Shown here: positions 1 to 8,476 of the stretch, one piece after another | Layout: each line of letters begins with the position of its first letter | Position numbering within the stretch: position 1 is the stretch's first letter | Source of the DNA: Ruminococcus sp. | GTDB taxonomy: Bacteria > Bacillota > Clostridia > Oscillospirales > Acutalibacteraceae | DNA: 64,000 bases | Direction: 5' to 3' | Assembly: GCA_004556705.1 (NCBI GenBank) | Contig: SFGA01000001.1 | Span: forward strand, 62,001 to 126,000 | Program-made: the position numbers and the translations under genes | The notes under the pieces: generated by a model | What the model was told of the DNA's origin: nothing | The model's input: the letters and a program-made list of their open reading frames with translations, nothing else | Databases searched by the model: none

Positions 1-16
1 CTCCGGTGGATCACCA
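1..16 (+). tRNA. 3' end of a tRNA gene (partial, cut by window start)
   Basis: The first 16 bases read as a T-stem 3' strand (CTCCG), a 7-nt acceptor 3' strand (GTGGATC), discriminator A and an encoded CCA. An intrinsic terminator follows directly, as expected for a tRNA transcription unit. The anticodon lies outside the window, so the isotype cannot be given. The same 16 bases recur at 177-192. Confidence 0.6.
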
Positions 17-17
17 G

Positions 18-48
18 AAAAGAGTATCCGCAAGGATACTCTTTTGTT
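18..48 (+). terminator. Intrinsic terminator of the tRNA
   Basis: A perfect 12-bp stem (18-29 with 34-45) closes on a GCAA tetraloop and runs into TTTTGTTTT. A near-identical hairpin follows the tRNA pair at 26.7 kb, so it appears to be a favoured tRNA terminator in this genome. Confidence 0.8.
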
Positions 49-176
49 TTATATGTAATTATATTTTCATAACAAAGCCTGAAATCAGAACAAATTAAAA
101 CGGAGAATCGAACTCAAAAAGGGACATAAAATACGGTATTTGCGAAGCAAATGAACAAGGCAGAGCCTTGTTGATT

Positions 177-291
177 CTCCGGTGGATCACCAAAAAAGAG
201 TATCCGCAAGGATACTCTTTTGTTTTATATGTAATTATATTTTCATAACAAAGCCTGAAATCAGAACAAATTAAAACGGAGAATCGAACTC
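177..291 (+). repeat. 115-bp direct repeat, copy 2, with displaced tRNA 3' end
   Basis: This is the second copy of 1-115. Here the tRNA 3' end (177-192) is preceded by unrelated sequence: small hairpins at about 140-172 instead of a tRNA body. It is therefore a pseudo-tRNA end followed by a functional-looking terminator (stem 194-205 with 210-221). Possible origins are tandem duplication or a scar of integration at a tRNA 3' end. Confidence 0.8.
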
Positions 292-309
292 AGGCTTGCT
301 GCCGCCGTT

Positions 310-387
310 AAATCACAACAAATTAACGGTTACAAACAATTATATTTTAAATCACAACAAATTAACGGTTACAAACAATTATATTTT
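310..387. repeat. Two tandem copies of a 39-bp AT-rich unit
   Basis: The 39-bp unit at 310-348 is repeated head to tail at 349-387. No reading frame or hairpin of note spans it. It lies between the tRNA-associated duplication and the palindromic repeat mosaic. Confidence 0.85.
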
Positions 388-397
388 TATATAATAT

Positions 398-895
398 CGT
401 AGGGGCGAACTGTGTTCGCCCGTTTTTAATTCGCTGTGAATTGGCGGACAACCGTATTTCAGCCTCCCTTGTGTAAAGGGTACGGGTCTCCTGTGGAGAC
501 CTCTGCATTTAATGCAGAAGCACCGACCGAACCGGCAGGTGAGACGGTGGGTTGCCGTAGGCAACTCGGAGGGATTGTGAGGTTGATTTTATATGATTTT
601 GTAAAAATCCCTCAGTCATTTTTTTGTTCCAAAAAAACGACAGCTCCCTTTACAAGGGAGCCTTTGTCGGACAGGGGCGAGCCCTGTCCCTACGGTCGCA
701 TATATTTTCAGTTTTGATAAAACAAGGCTCCCTCTGACGAGGGAGCTGTTGAGCGAAGCGAAACTGAGGGAGAGAAAGCAATAAACACATCAAATTTTCG
801 TTATCTCTCCCTCAGTCATTTTTTTGTTCCAAAAAAACGACAGCTCCCTTTACAAGGGAGCCTTTGTCGGACAGGGGTAAACCCTGTCCCTTATA
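398..895. repeat. Mosaic of palindromic intergenic repeats
   Basis: This gene-free stretch is built of short palindromic modules: GGGCGAAC...GTTCGCCC, CTCCCTTTACAAGGGAG, CTCCCTCTGACGAGGGAG and GGACAGGG...CCCTGTCC. One long block (568-695) recurs almost unchanged at 26266-26391. The block at 398-428 recurs inverted at 26485-26517, and the 839-893 part repeats 641-695 within the mosaic itself. Non-coding, REP- or MITE-like repeats of this style are known in gut Firmicutes. Their frames are open only because of the repeats, so I call no gene. Confidence 0.8.
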
Positions 896-990
896 TATCT
901 TACGCATAACTTCCATTCCGCTTCCATAAACTTCGATTTCCCGTTCTCTTCAAACTTGAATTTTTAGCGTTTCAAAGGATATACTTAGAA

Positions 991-1530
991 TCATGCAATC
1001 TGTTTGGTATGTGATAGCTTACATAGAGGATGAATATCCAAGATATGTTTAACGGACTCGTACAATTCCAAATAACTCTCTCCGTAGAAATACAAAGCAG
1101 TCTCAGTTCCACCTTCCCACCAACTGAACATAAAGCATTTTTCTCCAAGAGCATCCTGCAACTCGGAGATTAGTTCGTTAATATCATTTGTCTGATAAAC
1201 TTTTGTTGGCAAATCAGTCCCGTTTAAATAAATTGCCAATCCTTCAGCCTGACCGATAGGAGTTATTTCTTGATTGCAAATGATTTTACTTCCTTTTGGA
1301 ATTATCTTAATTCTCTGAAGATATGCAAGAATCTTTTCTATCCAGTCATCATTTACGCCAAGAGTGATATCGCATTTTTTAATCTCCCCTGTAGCTGACT
1401 GGAGTGTTCCCCCTCCTAAAAGCTCACCAGCATTAGTCTGAAGCAAAACATTCTCCAATGGTTCTTCAAACATTTCTCTTCTATGCTTTGGTTGGAGTTT
1501 TGCATTTAGTTCTATCGTCAATTCCGTCAT
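991..1530 (-). CDS. Conserved hypothetical protein, 179 aa
   Basis: I do not recognise a named family with confidence. The protein has no signal peptide or membrane segment, so it is presumably cytoplasmic. The N-terminal half shows LQPKHR, a GELLGGGT segment and GEIKKCDI, then a PKGSK motif near residue 78. I loosely recall this pattern from small uncharacterised proteins, some of which sit near toxin/immunity loci, but I cannot prove a match here. The C-terminal third is rich in aromatic residues (MFSWWEGG, YFYGESY). It has its own promoter 59 bp upstream, so it is probably a single-gene unit downstream of the glycosidase operon. The ribosome binding site is weak. Confidence 0.7.
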   Translation of the reverse strand: MTELTIELNAKLQPKHRREMFEEPLENVLLQTNAGELLGGGTLQSATGEIKKCDITLGVNDDWIEKILAYLQRIKIIPKGSKIICNQEITPIGQAEGLAIYLNGTDLPTKVYQTNDINELISELQDALGEKCFMFSWWEGGTETALYFYGESYLELYESVKHILDIHPLCKLSHTKQIA

Positions 1531-1588
1531 AACACTTAACTCACAAATTACTATTTATCGTTCTATATTCAACTTGCGCTTTATAGAT

Positions 1589-1617
1589 ATTATACTCATA
1601 AAGTATGACAAAATCAA
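1589..1617 (-). promoter_or_regulatory. Sigma-A type promoter of the 991-1530 gene
   Basis: On the minus strand TTGATT is followed after 17 bp by a perfect TATAAT, which places the start site about 50 bp upstream of the ATG at 1530. Confidence 0.6.
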
Positions 1618-1696
1618 GAAGCAGCTTAAAAATGCACTGTAAATTCAGGCTTCAATCAACGATACATTCTAACTTCTTGCTCCTTCCTTTGCGCTC

Positions 1697-1945
1697 CTAT
1701 GCAACATCGTCATCTTTATAACTGTGTTTCATTTTGAACGCCGCACGGAATTCGACATAACAGCCGCATTTCATACAGATGCCCGAAATCAAATGCTCGC
1801 AGGCTTTGCAAATTTCAATGCGTGAATTGTAGGTGCGTTCGTCCGTCCTGTCGCTTTCGGACAGCTTTTCAATTCTGCTCTTAATATCCTCGTACACGTC
1901 AGCCTCGGCACTTTCACGAAGCAGACATCTTTTGCATTTTTCCAT
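1697..1945 (-). CDS. DUF6171-type small cysteine-rich protein, 82 aa
   Basis: A small soluble protein with two cysteine groups: CKRCL at residues 4-8 and, near residues 47-62, C-x2-C then C-x2-C-G-C-Y-V-E. The arrangement suggests a zinc ribbon. The C-x2-CGCYVE-x-RAA signature matches the uncharacterised DUF6171 family of Clostridia as I know it. Its ATG sits one base after the arabinofuranosidase stop (TAATATG), so it is the last gene of the GH3-GH51 transcript by translational coupling. No function is established. The CP dipeptide usual at the family's C-terminus is absent here; the protein ends in an acidic tail. Confidence 0.75.
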   Translation of the reverse strand: MEKCKRCLLRESAEADVYEDIKSRIEKLSESDRTDERTYNSRIEICKACEHLISGICMKCGCYVEFRAAFKMKHSYKDDDVA

Positions 1946-1946
1946 A

Positions 1947-3434
1947 TTATTTTATTATAAATTTCACAATCGAGCAGGCAGGAATTGTGGCAATAAAGCC
2001 GTCGGCGGTCATTTCAAAATCGTCAAAAGCCTTTACAGTAACCCTCTCGCCGTTCTCAAAATCGTTCTTATCGTGAATATCGCCCGTGAGGATTTCCGCC
2101 GTAATTTTTGTAACGCTTGTGTCGGCAACCTGACACTTGATTTCAACCGCTTCACTTGCCGAGCAGTTGGTAATTGTGGAATAAACAACGCCGTTTTCGT
2201 CAATCGAGGCCGATTCTGTCAGCTGCGGATATGACTTTTTGTTGTTCATCTCCGAGGTCAGCTCCTTTGTTGTAAGGAATGAGCCGACAAGCGTGTTTTC
2301 TTGATGATCCTTATACATTTTAAAAATGTGATAGGTCGGTGTAAGCACCATTTTGTCGCCGTCCGTGAGGATGACCGCCTGCAAAACATTGACTGTCTGC
2401 GCAATGTTAGCCATCATAATTCTGTCGGCGTGCTTGTTGAAAATATTGAGCGTAAGACCTGCAACAACAGCGTCTCTCATTGTACTTTGCTGATAGAGGA
2501 AGCCCGGATTTGTGCCCGGCTCGACGTCAAACCAAGTGCCCCATTCGTCAATGACAAGCTTTACTCTATGGTCAGGCTTTACGCTGTCCATCATTTTGAT
2601 ATGATTGCTGACAAGCAGCTCCATTTCATAAGCCTTTGAAATTGTCGAGTCGTATTCAGCCTCGTCAAATTCGGTAGCCGAGCCCTTGTGATCCCAATTT
2701 CCCGTAGGCACGGTGTAATAGTGAAGTGCAAGTCCGTTTGCGTGGTACTTTACCTTGTCCATAACCTGCTTTGTCCAGTGATAGTTGTTGCCGTTAGGGC
2801 CGCAGGCAATACGGTTTATGTGATAGTTAGAATCGTAATCTCTGACGTATGTGTTGTACCTTTTGAAAAGATCGCCGTAGTATTCGGGGTCCATATTTCC
2901 GCCGCAGCCCCAGCTCTCGTTGCCTACGCCGAAATATTTGATTTTCCACGGCTCCTTGTGCCCGTTTTCAGCCCTCAATTCAGCCATAGGCGACACGCCG
3001 TCAAAGGTCATATATTCAACCCATTCGTTCATTTCCTCGACAGTACCCGAGCCGACATTTCCGTTTATGTAAGCGTCACAGCCGAGCTGACGGCAAAGCT
3101 CAAAAAACTCGTGCGTACCGAAGGAGTTGTCCTCGACGACACCGCCCCAATGGGTGTTTATCATCTTTTTTCTCTTGGATTTCTCGCCGATACCGTCCTT
3201 CCAATGATATTCGTCCGCAAAGCAGCCGCCCGGCCAACGCAAAACGGGGATTCCCATCTCCTTTAGAGCGTTTACAACGTCGCAGCGCATACCGTTTACG
3301 TTCGGAATATCCGAGTTTTCGCCGACATACATTCCGTCATAGATACATCTGCCGAGATGCTCGCTGAAATGACCGTAAATATCCTTGCTGATTTTGCTGA
3401 TTTTCTGATTTGGATTGATAAGATACTTTTCCAT
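1947..3434 (-). CDS. abfA: Alpha-N-arabinofuranosidase, GH51, 495 aa
   Basis: Releases terminal alpha-L-arabinofuranosyl groups from arabinan, arabinoxylan or their oligosaccharides. The length is typical of intracellular GH51 enzymes, and there is no signal peptide, so it should act on imported oligosaccharides. Family marks are LRWPGGCFADEYHW (about 65-78), GNESWG with the acid/base Glu173, and IDEWG with the nucleophile Glu297, followed by the C-terminal beta-sandwich. The gene starts 15 bp after the GH3 glucosidase stop and has an upstream CGGAG, so the two form one operon. With the neighbouring FGGY kinase and GPH symporter this points to pentose-containing plant glycans. Confidence 0.95.
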   Translation of the reverse strand: MEKYLINPNQKISKISKDIYGHFSEHLGRCIYDGMYVGENSDIPNVNGMRCDVVNALKEMGIPVLRWPGGCFADEYHWKDGIGEKSKRKKMINTHWGGVVEDNSFGTHEFFELCRQLGCDAYINGNVGSGTVEEMNEWVEYMTFDGVSPMAELRAENGHKEPWKIKYFGVGNESWGCGGNMDPEYYGDLFKRYNTYVRDYDSNYHINRIACGPNGNNYHWTKQVMDKVKYHANGLALHYYTVPTGNWDHKGSATEFDEAEYDSTISKAYEMELLVSNHIKMMDSVKPDHRVKLVIDEWGTWFDVEPGTNPGFLYQQSTMRDAVVAGLTLNIFNKHADRIMMANIAQTVNVLQAVILTDGDKMVLTPTYHIFKMYKDHQENTLVGSFLTTKELTSEMNNKKSYPQLTESASIDENGVVYSTITNCSASEAVEIKCQVADTSVTKITAEILTGDIHDKNDFENGERVTVKAFDDFEMTADGFIATIPACSIVKFIIK

Positions 3435-3449
3435 AAGGTTACTCCGTTA

Positions 3450-5879
3450 TTATAAGTTTTTACCTTTGTTTGTTCTAAGTGCCATATTAAGCACGTTTTC
3501 AGCGCATCTTTGCATCTCTCCAAGAGTTATGCCGCCGTCCTTTTGGTATGTTTCAAGAAGCGTGCCGTCAGGCTCAAAGGACTTGCTAATAGCTGTTTTG
3601 CCGCCCGGCATAAGCACGTCAACCTGTGCCCTTACCCTGTATGCGTTGCCGTTAAGCTCAGGAAATTCGGGGGAGAAGGCATAGCGCATCCACCAATCCG
3701 TCATAACTGCGCCGTCATAATTCCACTCGTTGCGAAGAATTGAAGTGCAAAGCTCATAGTTGTAGTGGCTCCACACGCCGTTTATCTTGTTGTAGCTCGT
3801 CATTATGTTCAAGGGCTTAGCTTTTTTAACACAAATTTCAAAGCCCTTTAAGTATATTTCCCTCAACGCTCTTTGTGAAACAACGGAATTGTTGTAGTTT
3901 CGGTTGTATTCCTGATTGTTGCACGCAAAATGCTTCGGGCAGGCGCTTACGCCGTTTTTCTGTATTCCCAAAACGGTCGCCGCCGCCATTTCACCCGATA
4001 AAACAGGGTCTTCCGAATAATATTCAAAATTTCGTCCGCACAACGGGTTGCGGTGTATATTCATTCCGGGTGCTAAAAGCACGTCCGATCCTTTTTCGAC
4101 CATTTCCTTGCCCATTTCGTCAAAAAGGCTTTCGATAAGCTCCGTGTCCCAGGTGCAGGCAAGAGCCGTACCGCACGGCATAAGCGAGCAGGAGGACAGA
4201 AGTCTTATGCCCGACGGACCGTCGGTTGTGATAATCGGCGGAATACCTTTTTCACGCAAGGACTCACTCACACCGCCGATAGCGCCTGCGTTACCCTTTG
4301 CGCCGAGCGAGGAATTCATAGGACCTTCGCCTCGTGTGATAAGCTCCAATTCGTCGGGACTTAATTGAGCGACAAAATCCGACATTTTTGCCTTGCCGTC
4401 ACGCACATCACGGAGCTTTATGCTGCGGTCGCCCGTGTATTTTTGCCCTTTCGGAAGCTCCTTGAGAATTATATCACGGAGATTTGTTGTTCGGCAGGGA
4501 ACGGGGGAATGGCAGGGCGTAATTTTGCCGTTTTCGGCTTTATAGGAAAGCCTGTCAAACCGCATAGAATCGGGCACTGCGAGGACTTCGGAGAGCTGTT
4601 CGAGTACCTTTGTTTCGCTCTGTGTAAAGGAGAATGCCTTTACACAAGATTTGACACTTTTGCCGATATAAAAATCATAATTTCCGCCCTCTGTAACATA
4701 GCAATTTCTGTTTCCCGTCGAGCCGTCGTCGTCAAAGGAAGCGAAAGAATATTCGTCGCAGGAAAGTGTGATAATTTCTTCCTCATCAGGTGCTAAAAGC
4801 TTGGTCTTTTTGAACGCCGTGAGCACCTTTTTTGGCTTCGGAAGCTTCCCGAGAGGTGCACAAACGTATAACTGAACAACCTCTCTGCCCGATACCTTGC
4901 CGATATTTTTTATCTTAACCTCGGCTGTGAATTTGCCGTCGGAAAAATCCGCTTTGATAATTTCTTGTGAAAACTCGGTGTAAGAAAGTCCGAAGCCGAA
5001 CTCGTAAAGCACCTTTTCGGGACAGAAGGTCTCAAAATATCTGTAACCGACAAAAATATCCTCGGTGTATTTGTTTTCGTCTCTGTTGCCGAAGTCGTGC
5101 GCCGAGGGATAATCGTCATAGCAAAGAGCTATTGTGTCCGTGAGCCTTCCCGAGGGACAAACCTTGCCCGAAAGCACGTCACAGACGGAATTACCGCTTT
5201 CCATACCACCCTGCCAAACAAGCATAATTGAGGAAATGCGGTCTTTATACGAAGCGATTTTTTCAAAGTCTATCAAGCTTCCGATATTGAGCAAAAGTGT
5301 AACGCTATTAAAATTCCTTGTTACCGAGTCAAGCAACTTTGTTTCAGTGTCGGTCAGGTAATAGCTGCCCTTTTTAAGCACGTTTTCCCTGTCCTCGCCT
5401 GCGGAACGGCCGATTATCACAAGAGCCTTTGTATTTCTCTCGGAGGCTCTTTTAACCTCGCTGTCCGATATTTTCATTTCAGGGTAAAAACGTGGCCAAT
5501 GCGCCCAAAAGCCCGGGTCAACCTTGTGGGTGTCGCTGAAGGTCTTGTACTTTTCTTTTAACTGTAAATCAATCTTAAACGGCTGTTCTGCCTCGATTGA
5601 GTCGATAAGACTTGTTTTGTACGGCGTGCAAACATCTCCGCCTGAGCCGTTTCCGACAAAAAACCAATCGTTCTGAACTCTGCCGAAAACCGCAACGGAG
5701 TCATTTTGATTAAACGGTAAAGCACCGTCATTTTTAAGCAAAACGCAGCCGTCAGCACCCGCCTTGCGAAGCAGGGGAACAATACTCTCGTTTGCCTTTC
5801 CGCCCAAAACCGCCGCCGCTTGCTTCTGTGCCAATTCAGCACCCGACAGCTTACGGATAATTTTATTGATAATATTCAT
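3450..5879 (-). CDS. GH3 beta-glucosidase with permuted domain order, 809 aa
   Basis: A glycoside hydrolase family 3 enzyme, probably beta-glucosidase or beta-xylosidase, without a signal peptide. The usual order is reversed. The alpha/beta sandwich (GH3_C) comes first (about 25-320, with GCVLLKNDGALPF and WQGGMESGNSVCDVLSG), then a fibronectin-like domain (about 325-400, VVQLYV), then the TIM barrel (about 480-790, TDGPSGIR, KHFACNNQE). The catalytic Asp lies in VMTDWW (about residue 728). This permutation is known for some Ruminococcus and Butyrivibrio enzymes. I chose the ATG at 5879, not the upstream in-frame codon at 5936, because GGAGG precedes it and the promoter lies between the two. 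First gene of the operon. Confidence 0.93.
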   Translation of the reverse strand: MNIINKIIRKLSGAELAQKQAAAVLGGKANESIVPLLRKAGADGCVLLKNDGALPFNQNDSVAVFGRVQNDWFFVGNGSGGDVCTPYKTSLIDSIEAEQPFKIDLQLKEKYKTFSDTHKVDPGFWAHWPRFYPEMKISDSEVKRASERNTKALVIIGRSAGEDRENVLKKGSYYLTDTETKLLDSVTRNFNSVTLLLNIGSLIDFEKIASYKDRISSIMLVWQGGMESGNSVCDVLSGKVCPSGRLTDTIALCYDDYPSAHDFGNRDENKYTEDIFVGYRYFETFCPEKVLYEFGFGLSYTEFSQEIIKADFSDGKFTAEVKIKNIGKVSGREVVQLYVCAPLGKLPKPKKVLTAFKKTKLLAPDEEEIITLSCDEYSFASFDDDGSTGNRNCYVTEGGNYDFYIGKSVKSCVKAFSFTQSETKVLEQLSEVLAVPDSMRFDRLSYKAENGKITPCHSPVPCRTTNLRDIILKELPKGQKYTGDRSIKLRDVRDGKAKMSDFVAQLSPDELELITRGEGPMNSSLGAKGNAGAIGGVSESLREKGIPPIITTDGPSGIRLLSSCSLMPCGTALACTWDTELIESLFDEMGKEMVEKGSDVLLAPGMNIHRNPLCGRNFEYYSEDPVLSGEMAAATVLGIQKNGVSACPKHFACNNQEYNRNYNNSVVSQRALREIYLKGFEICVKKAKPLNIMTSYNKINGVWSHYNYELCTSILRNEWNYDGAVMTDWWMRYAFSPEFPELNGNAYRVRAQVDVLMPGGKTAISKSFEPDGTLLETYQKDGGITLGEMQRCAENVLNMALRTNKGKNL

Positions 5880-5907
5880 CTTCAGCCTCCGAAATAAGCT
5901 TTGTAAC

Positions 5908-5936
5908 AGTATAACACCATCTGTTTTAATGGACAA
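5908..5936 (-). promoter_or_regulatory. Promoter of the GH3-GH51 operon
   Basis: On the minus strand TTGTCC and TATACT are separated by exactly 17 bp, 29 bp upstream of the GGAGG/ATG of the glucosidase. It lies in the divergent region shared with the TetR gene, the natural place for an operator, though I see no convincing long palindrome over it. Confidence 0.65.
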
Positions 5937-6021
5937 GTTTATTTTATATGTGCAATATGTACAAATATCGGCAAGTGAATTTTCTATATTGTTGAAATTA
6001 GCGGCTTTTTTAGTTTTTTCC

Positions 6022-6095
6022 TTGTAATATCGGCTTGTTTTATGATAAAATGATTAAGTATATAAAGGCACGGCTGACAGTAATTGTCATGTGCC
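6022..6095 (+). promoter_or_regulatory. Promoter and leader hairpin of the TetR gene
   Basis: TTGTAA and TAAAAT are 18 bp apart (6022-6051). About 15 bp downstream the leader carries an interrupted inverted repeat (GGCAC..TGACA / TGTCA.GTGCC, 6067-6095) that could fold in RNA or serve as an operator. The promoter call is by consensus only. Confidence 0.4.
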
Positions 6096-6120
6096 ATTAG
6101 GAACGATAAGGTGATAACTT

Positions 6121-6774
6121 TTGGATCTTAAAAAACACCATAAGCCGACGTTTGACAATATCTCAAAGGAAAAGCGTGAGAGGATTATAAACGTCGCAAC
6201 AAAGGAGTTTGCGCTCAAGGGCTTTGAGAACGCAAATATCAATGATATTGCCAAAAAAGCTCAGATAAGCGTTGGCTCGCTTTATAAGTATTTTGACAAT
6301 AAGCAGGATTTGTTTCTGACCATAGTGAATTACAATATTGCGACTATGGACAATTTGCTTACAGCTCTTTCACAGAGCGATGAGGATATACTTTTGAAGG
6401 TAGAGCAGATACTTCGAACCATTCAGAAGTATTCAAAGGAAAATGAGCTTATAATCAAGTTCTACAACGTTATGACCAACGAGAGCAATCCACGCTTTGC
6501 AGGGTATTTCGCAAATGAAATGGAGTCTATGACGGCGAGAATTTATTATACGGCTATCGAGCAGGGCAAAAAGGCGGGCGACGTCAGAACGGATATTGAT
6601 TCGGCGTTTGCGGCTTATCTTCTTGACAATATGTTTATGTCGCTTCAATTCTCCTATGCGTGCGATTATTACAAGGAACGCTTTAAGATTTACGCAGGCG
6701 ACAGCATACTTGAAAAGGACGATTTTGTTGTCGAGCAATGCTTGAAATTTATTAAATCCGCATTGAAAAAATAA
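6121..6774 (+). CDS. TetR/AcrR family transcriptional regulator, 217 aa
   Basis: The N-terminal helix-turn-helix is clear: RIINVATKEFALKGF (about 21-35) and ISVGSLYKYFDNKQDLF (about 50-66) fit the TetR_N signature. The rest is a helical ligand-binding/dimerisation domain. It starts with TTG preceded by AAGGTG. It is divergent from the GH3-GH51 operon and only 38 bp upstream of the FGGY kinase, so it probably controls one or both and responds to a sugar or glycoside; the ligand cannot be read from sequence. The C-terminal domain is family-variable and gives no further clue. Confidence 0.9.
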   Translation: MDLKKHHKPTFDNISKEKRERIINVATKEFALKGFENANINDIAKKAQISVGSLYKYFDNKQDLFLTIVNYNIATMDNLLTALSQSDEDILLKVEQILRTIQKYSKENELIIKFYNVMTNESNPRFAGYFANEMESMTARIYYTAIEQGKKAGDVRTDIDSAFAAYLLDNMFMSLQFSYACDYYKERFKIYAGDSILEKDDFVVEQCLKFIKSALKK

Positions 6775-6812
6775 AAGGTATTTTTATATATTAGGGAAAA
6801 GGTGATTTTTCG

Positions 6813-8420
6813 ATGGCAGAAGGAAAATATGTAATAGCTTACGATATTGGAACAACGGGCGTTAAGACCTGTATTTTTTCCATCAGCGACAGGATTGAGC
6901 TTGTAGCGGCTCACAGTGAGGGATATAAGCTCTATGTTATGCCAAACGGCGGTGCAGAGCAGGACCCTGACGAGTGGTGGGATGCTATGCGTACTTGTAC
7001 AAATCAAGTTATGAAAAAGTCCAAAATCAATAAGAAAAAGATTACGGGCATTTCATTCTGTTCGCAGATGCAGGGCGTTGTGCTTGTTGACAAGGATGCA
7101 AATGCGGTGAGACGTGCGTTCAGCTATATGGATCAGCGTGCGACGCAGGAGTTAAAGGACGGTATGGGCGGCGCACCGCAGATAGCAGGCGGTAATGCCG
7201 TTAAGGTGTTGAAGTCGCTTGCGATTACGGGTGCGGCACCGCTTTCCGTAAAGGACCCGATTTGGAAATACAAATGGACGCAGAACAACGAGCCGCAGAA
7301 TTTCAGCAAGGTATATAAGTGGCTCGACGTCAAGGAATATCTTATTGCGAGAATGACAGGCGAATTTGTTATGACACACGACTCAGCTTTCTCGACAATG
7401 ATTTACGACATTAAGAAAAAGACATGGAGCAAGCAAATGTGCGATATGCTCGGCGTAGATATGAATCATCTTGCAAAAATCGTAAAATCCACCGATAAGG
7501 TCGGCGAGCTTACCGAAAAAGCGGCTAAGGAGCTTGGACTTGAAGAGGGTACAGCGGTGTTCGGCGGCGGCGGAGACGCTTCGCTTATCGGCGTCGGAGC
7601 AGGTGCTGTTGAGCTCGGCGATACGCATATTTATCAGGGTACATCGGGTTGGGTATCAACCGTTGTCGATAAGTCTATTGTCGATACCGCCTCAATGATA
7701 GCGGCTATTGTCGGCGCAAAGGACGGATATTACAACTACTTTGCGGAGCTTGAAACCGCAGGCAAATGCGTTGAGTGGGTCAAGGATCATCTTGCACTGG
7801 ACGAAATTGATATCTATTTGGATAAGAGCCACGATTTAAGACGTGGTAAGGGCGATATCGAAAAGGTTTATACAAACCTGTTTGAATATATGGCGGCTGT
7901 AATCAGCGAGGTTCCTGCAGGCTCTAACGGAGTAATCTTTACCCCGTGGCTTCACGGAAACCGCTGTCCGTTTGAGGACCCGAACGCAAGGGGAATGTTC
8001 TTCAACATAAGCCTCGACACGGGAAAATCCGAAATGATAAGAGCCGTTTACGAGGGCGTTTGCTTCCATCTTCGTTGGTTCCTTGAAACGCAGGAGAAGA
8101 AGATACAGACCTCTAAAACATTAAGATTTGTCGGCGGCGGCGCACTTTCCGACGTTACCTGTCAAATCCTCGCAGACTGCACGGGCAGAACGGTTGAAAC
8201 GGTTGATAGTCCTCAGAACATCGGTGCAGTCGGTGCGGCAATCACAATAGCCGTCGGTACGGGAATTATCGACGATATAACACAGGCTAAAAAGCTTATT
8301 CCCGTAGCAAAAACCTTCATACCGGACTATTCGTTAAAGTCTGTATATGACAGAAACTATGAAGCTTATGTAAATCTTTATAAGTCAAACAAGAAGATTT
8401 TTGCTCTTCTTAACGGTTGA
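6813..8420 (+). CDS. FGGY-family pentulose kinase (xylulokinase-like), 535 aa
   Basis: An ATP-dependent sugar kinase. The N-terminal ribonuclease-H-like fold opens with YDIGTTGVKTCIF (9-21). The catalytic Asp region is GGGGDASLIGVGAG (about 250), and the C-terminal ATP domain carries FVGGGALSDVTCQILAD. The substrate is not certain: D-xylulose is my first choice and L-ribulose or another pentulose is possible, since isomerase genes are not in the window. The setting beside an arabinofuranosidase, TetR regulator and GPH symporter fits pentose catabolism, feeding xylulose 5-phosphate into the pentose phosphate pathway. AAAAGGTG precedes the ATG. A terminator-like hairpin follows at 8436. Confidence 0.85.
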   Translation: MAEGKYVIAYDIGTTGVKTCIFSISDRIELVAAHSEGYKLYVMPNGGAEQDPDEWWDAMRTCTNQVMKKSKINKKKITGISFCSQMQGVVLVDKDANAVRRAFSYMDQRATQELKDGMGGAPQIAGGNAVKVLKSLAITGAAPLSVKDPIWKYKWTQNNEPQNFSKVYKWLDVKEYLIARMTGEFVMTHDSAFSTMIYDIKKKTWSKQMCDMLGVDMNHLAKIVKSTDKVGELTEKAAKELGLEEGTAVFGGGGDASLIGVGAGAVELGDTHIYQGTSGWVSTVVDKSIVDTASMIAAIVGAKDGYYNYFAELETAGKCVEWVKDHLALDEIDIYLDKSHDLRRGKGDIEKVYTNLFEYMAAVISEVPAGSNGVIFTPWLHGNRCPFEDPNARGMFFNISLDTGKSEMIRAVYEGVCFHLRWFLETQEKKIQTSKTLRFVGGGALSDVTCQILADCTGRTVETVDSPQNIGAVGAAITIAVGTGIIDDITQAKKLIPVAKTFIPDYSLKSVYDRNYEAYVNLYKSNKKIFALLNG

Positions 8421-8435
8421 TTTTTATGAATTACA

Positions 8436-8464
8436 GGGCGGACCTAATATCCGCCCTTTTTATT
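8436..8464 (+). terminator. Hairpin between kinase and transporter genes
   Basis: GGGCGGA and TCCGCCC form a 7-bp stem around a 7-nt loop, followed by TTTTTATT. It sits 16 bp after the kinase stop and 13 bp before the transporter ATG, so it probably acts as a partial terminator that lowers downstream expression in one operon. Confidence 0.65.
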
Positions 8465-8476
8465 GGGGGGAATACT

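Larger units (their letters stand above)
1..115 (+). repeat. 115-bp direct repeat, copy 1 (tRNA 3' end plus terminator)
   Basis: Positions 1-115 and 177-291 are the same length and I see one difference (G17 versus A193). The unit holds a tRNA 3' end, a 12-bp terminator hairpin, an AT-rich stretch, and at its right end an inverted copy of a tRNA T-arm 3' segment (101-115). It looks like a segmental duplication of the region downstream of a tRNA gene. Confidence 0.85.

Noticed and set aside
436..717. A 93-codon frame in the first repeat mosaic
   Set aside because: It is made of palindromic repeat modules that also occur elsewhere without a frame.
2301..3266. Long frames opposite to the arabinofuranosidase, and similar antisense frames over other genes
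   Set aside because: They are codon-bias shadows of the real genes, with no ribosome binding sites or protein motifs.
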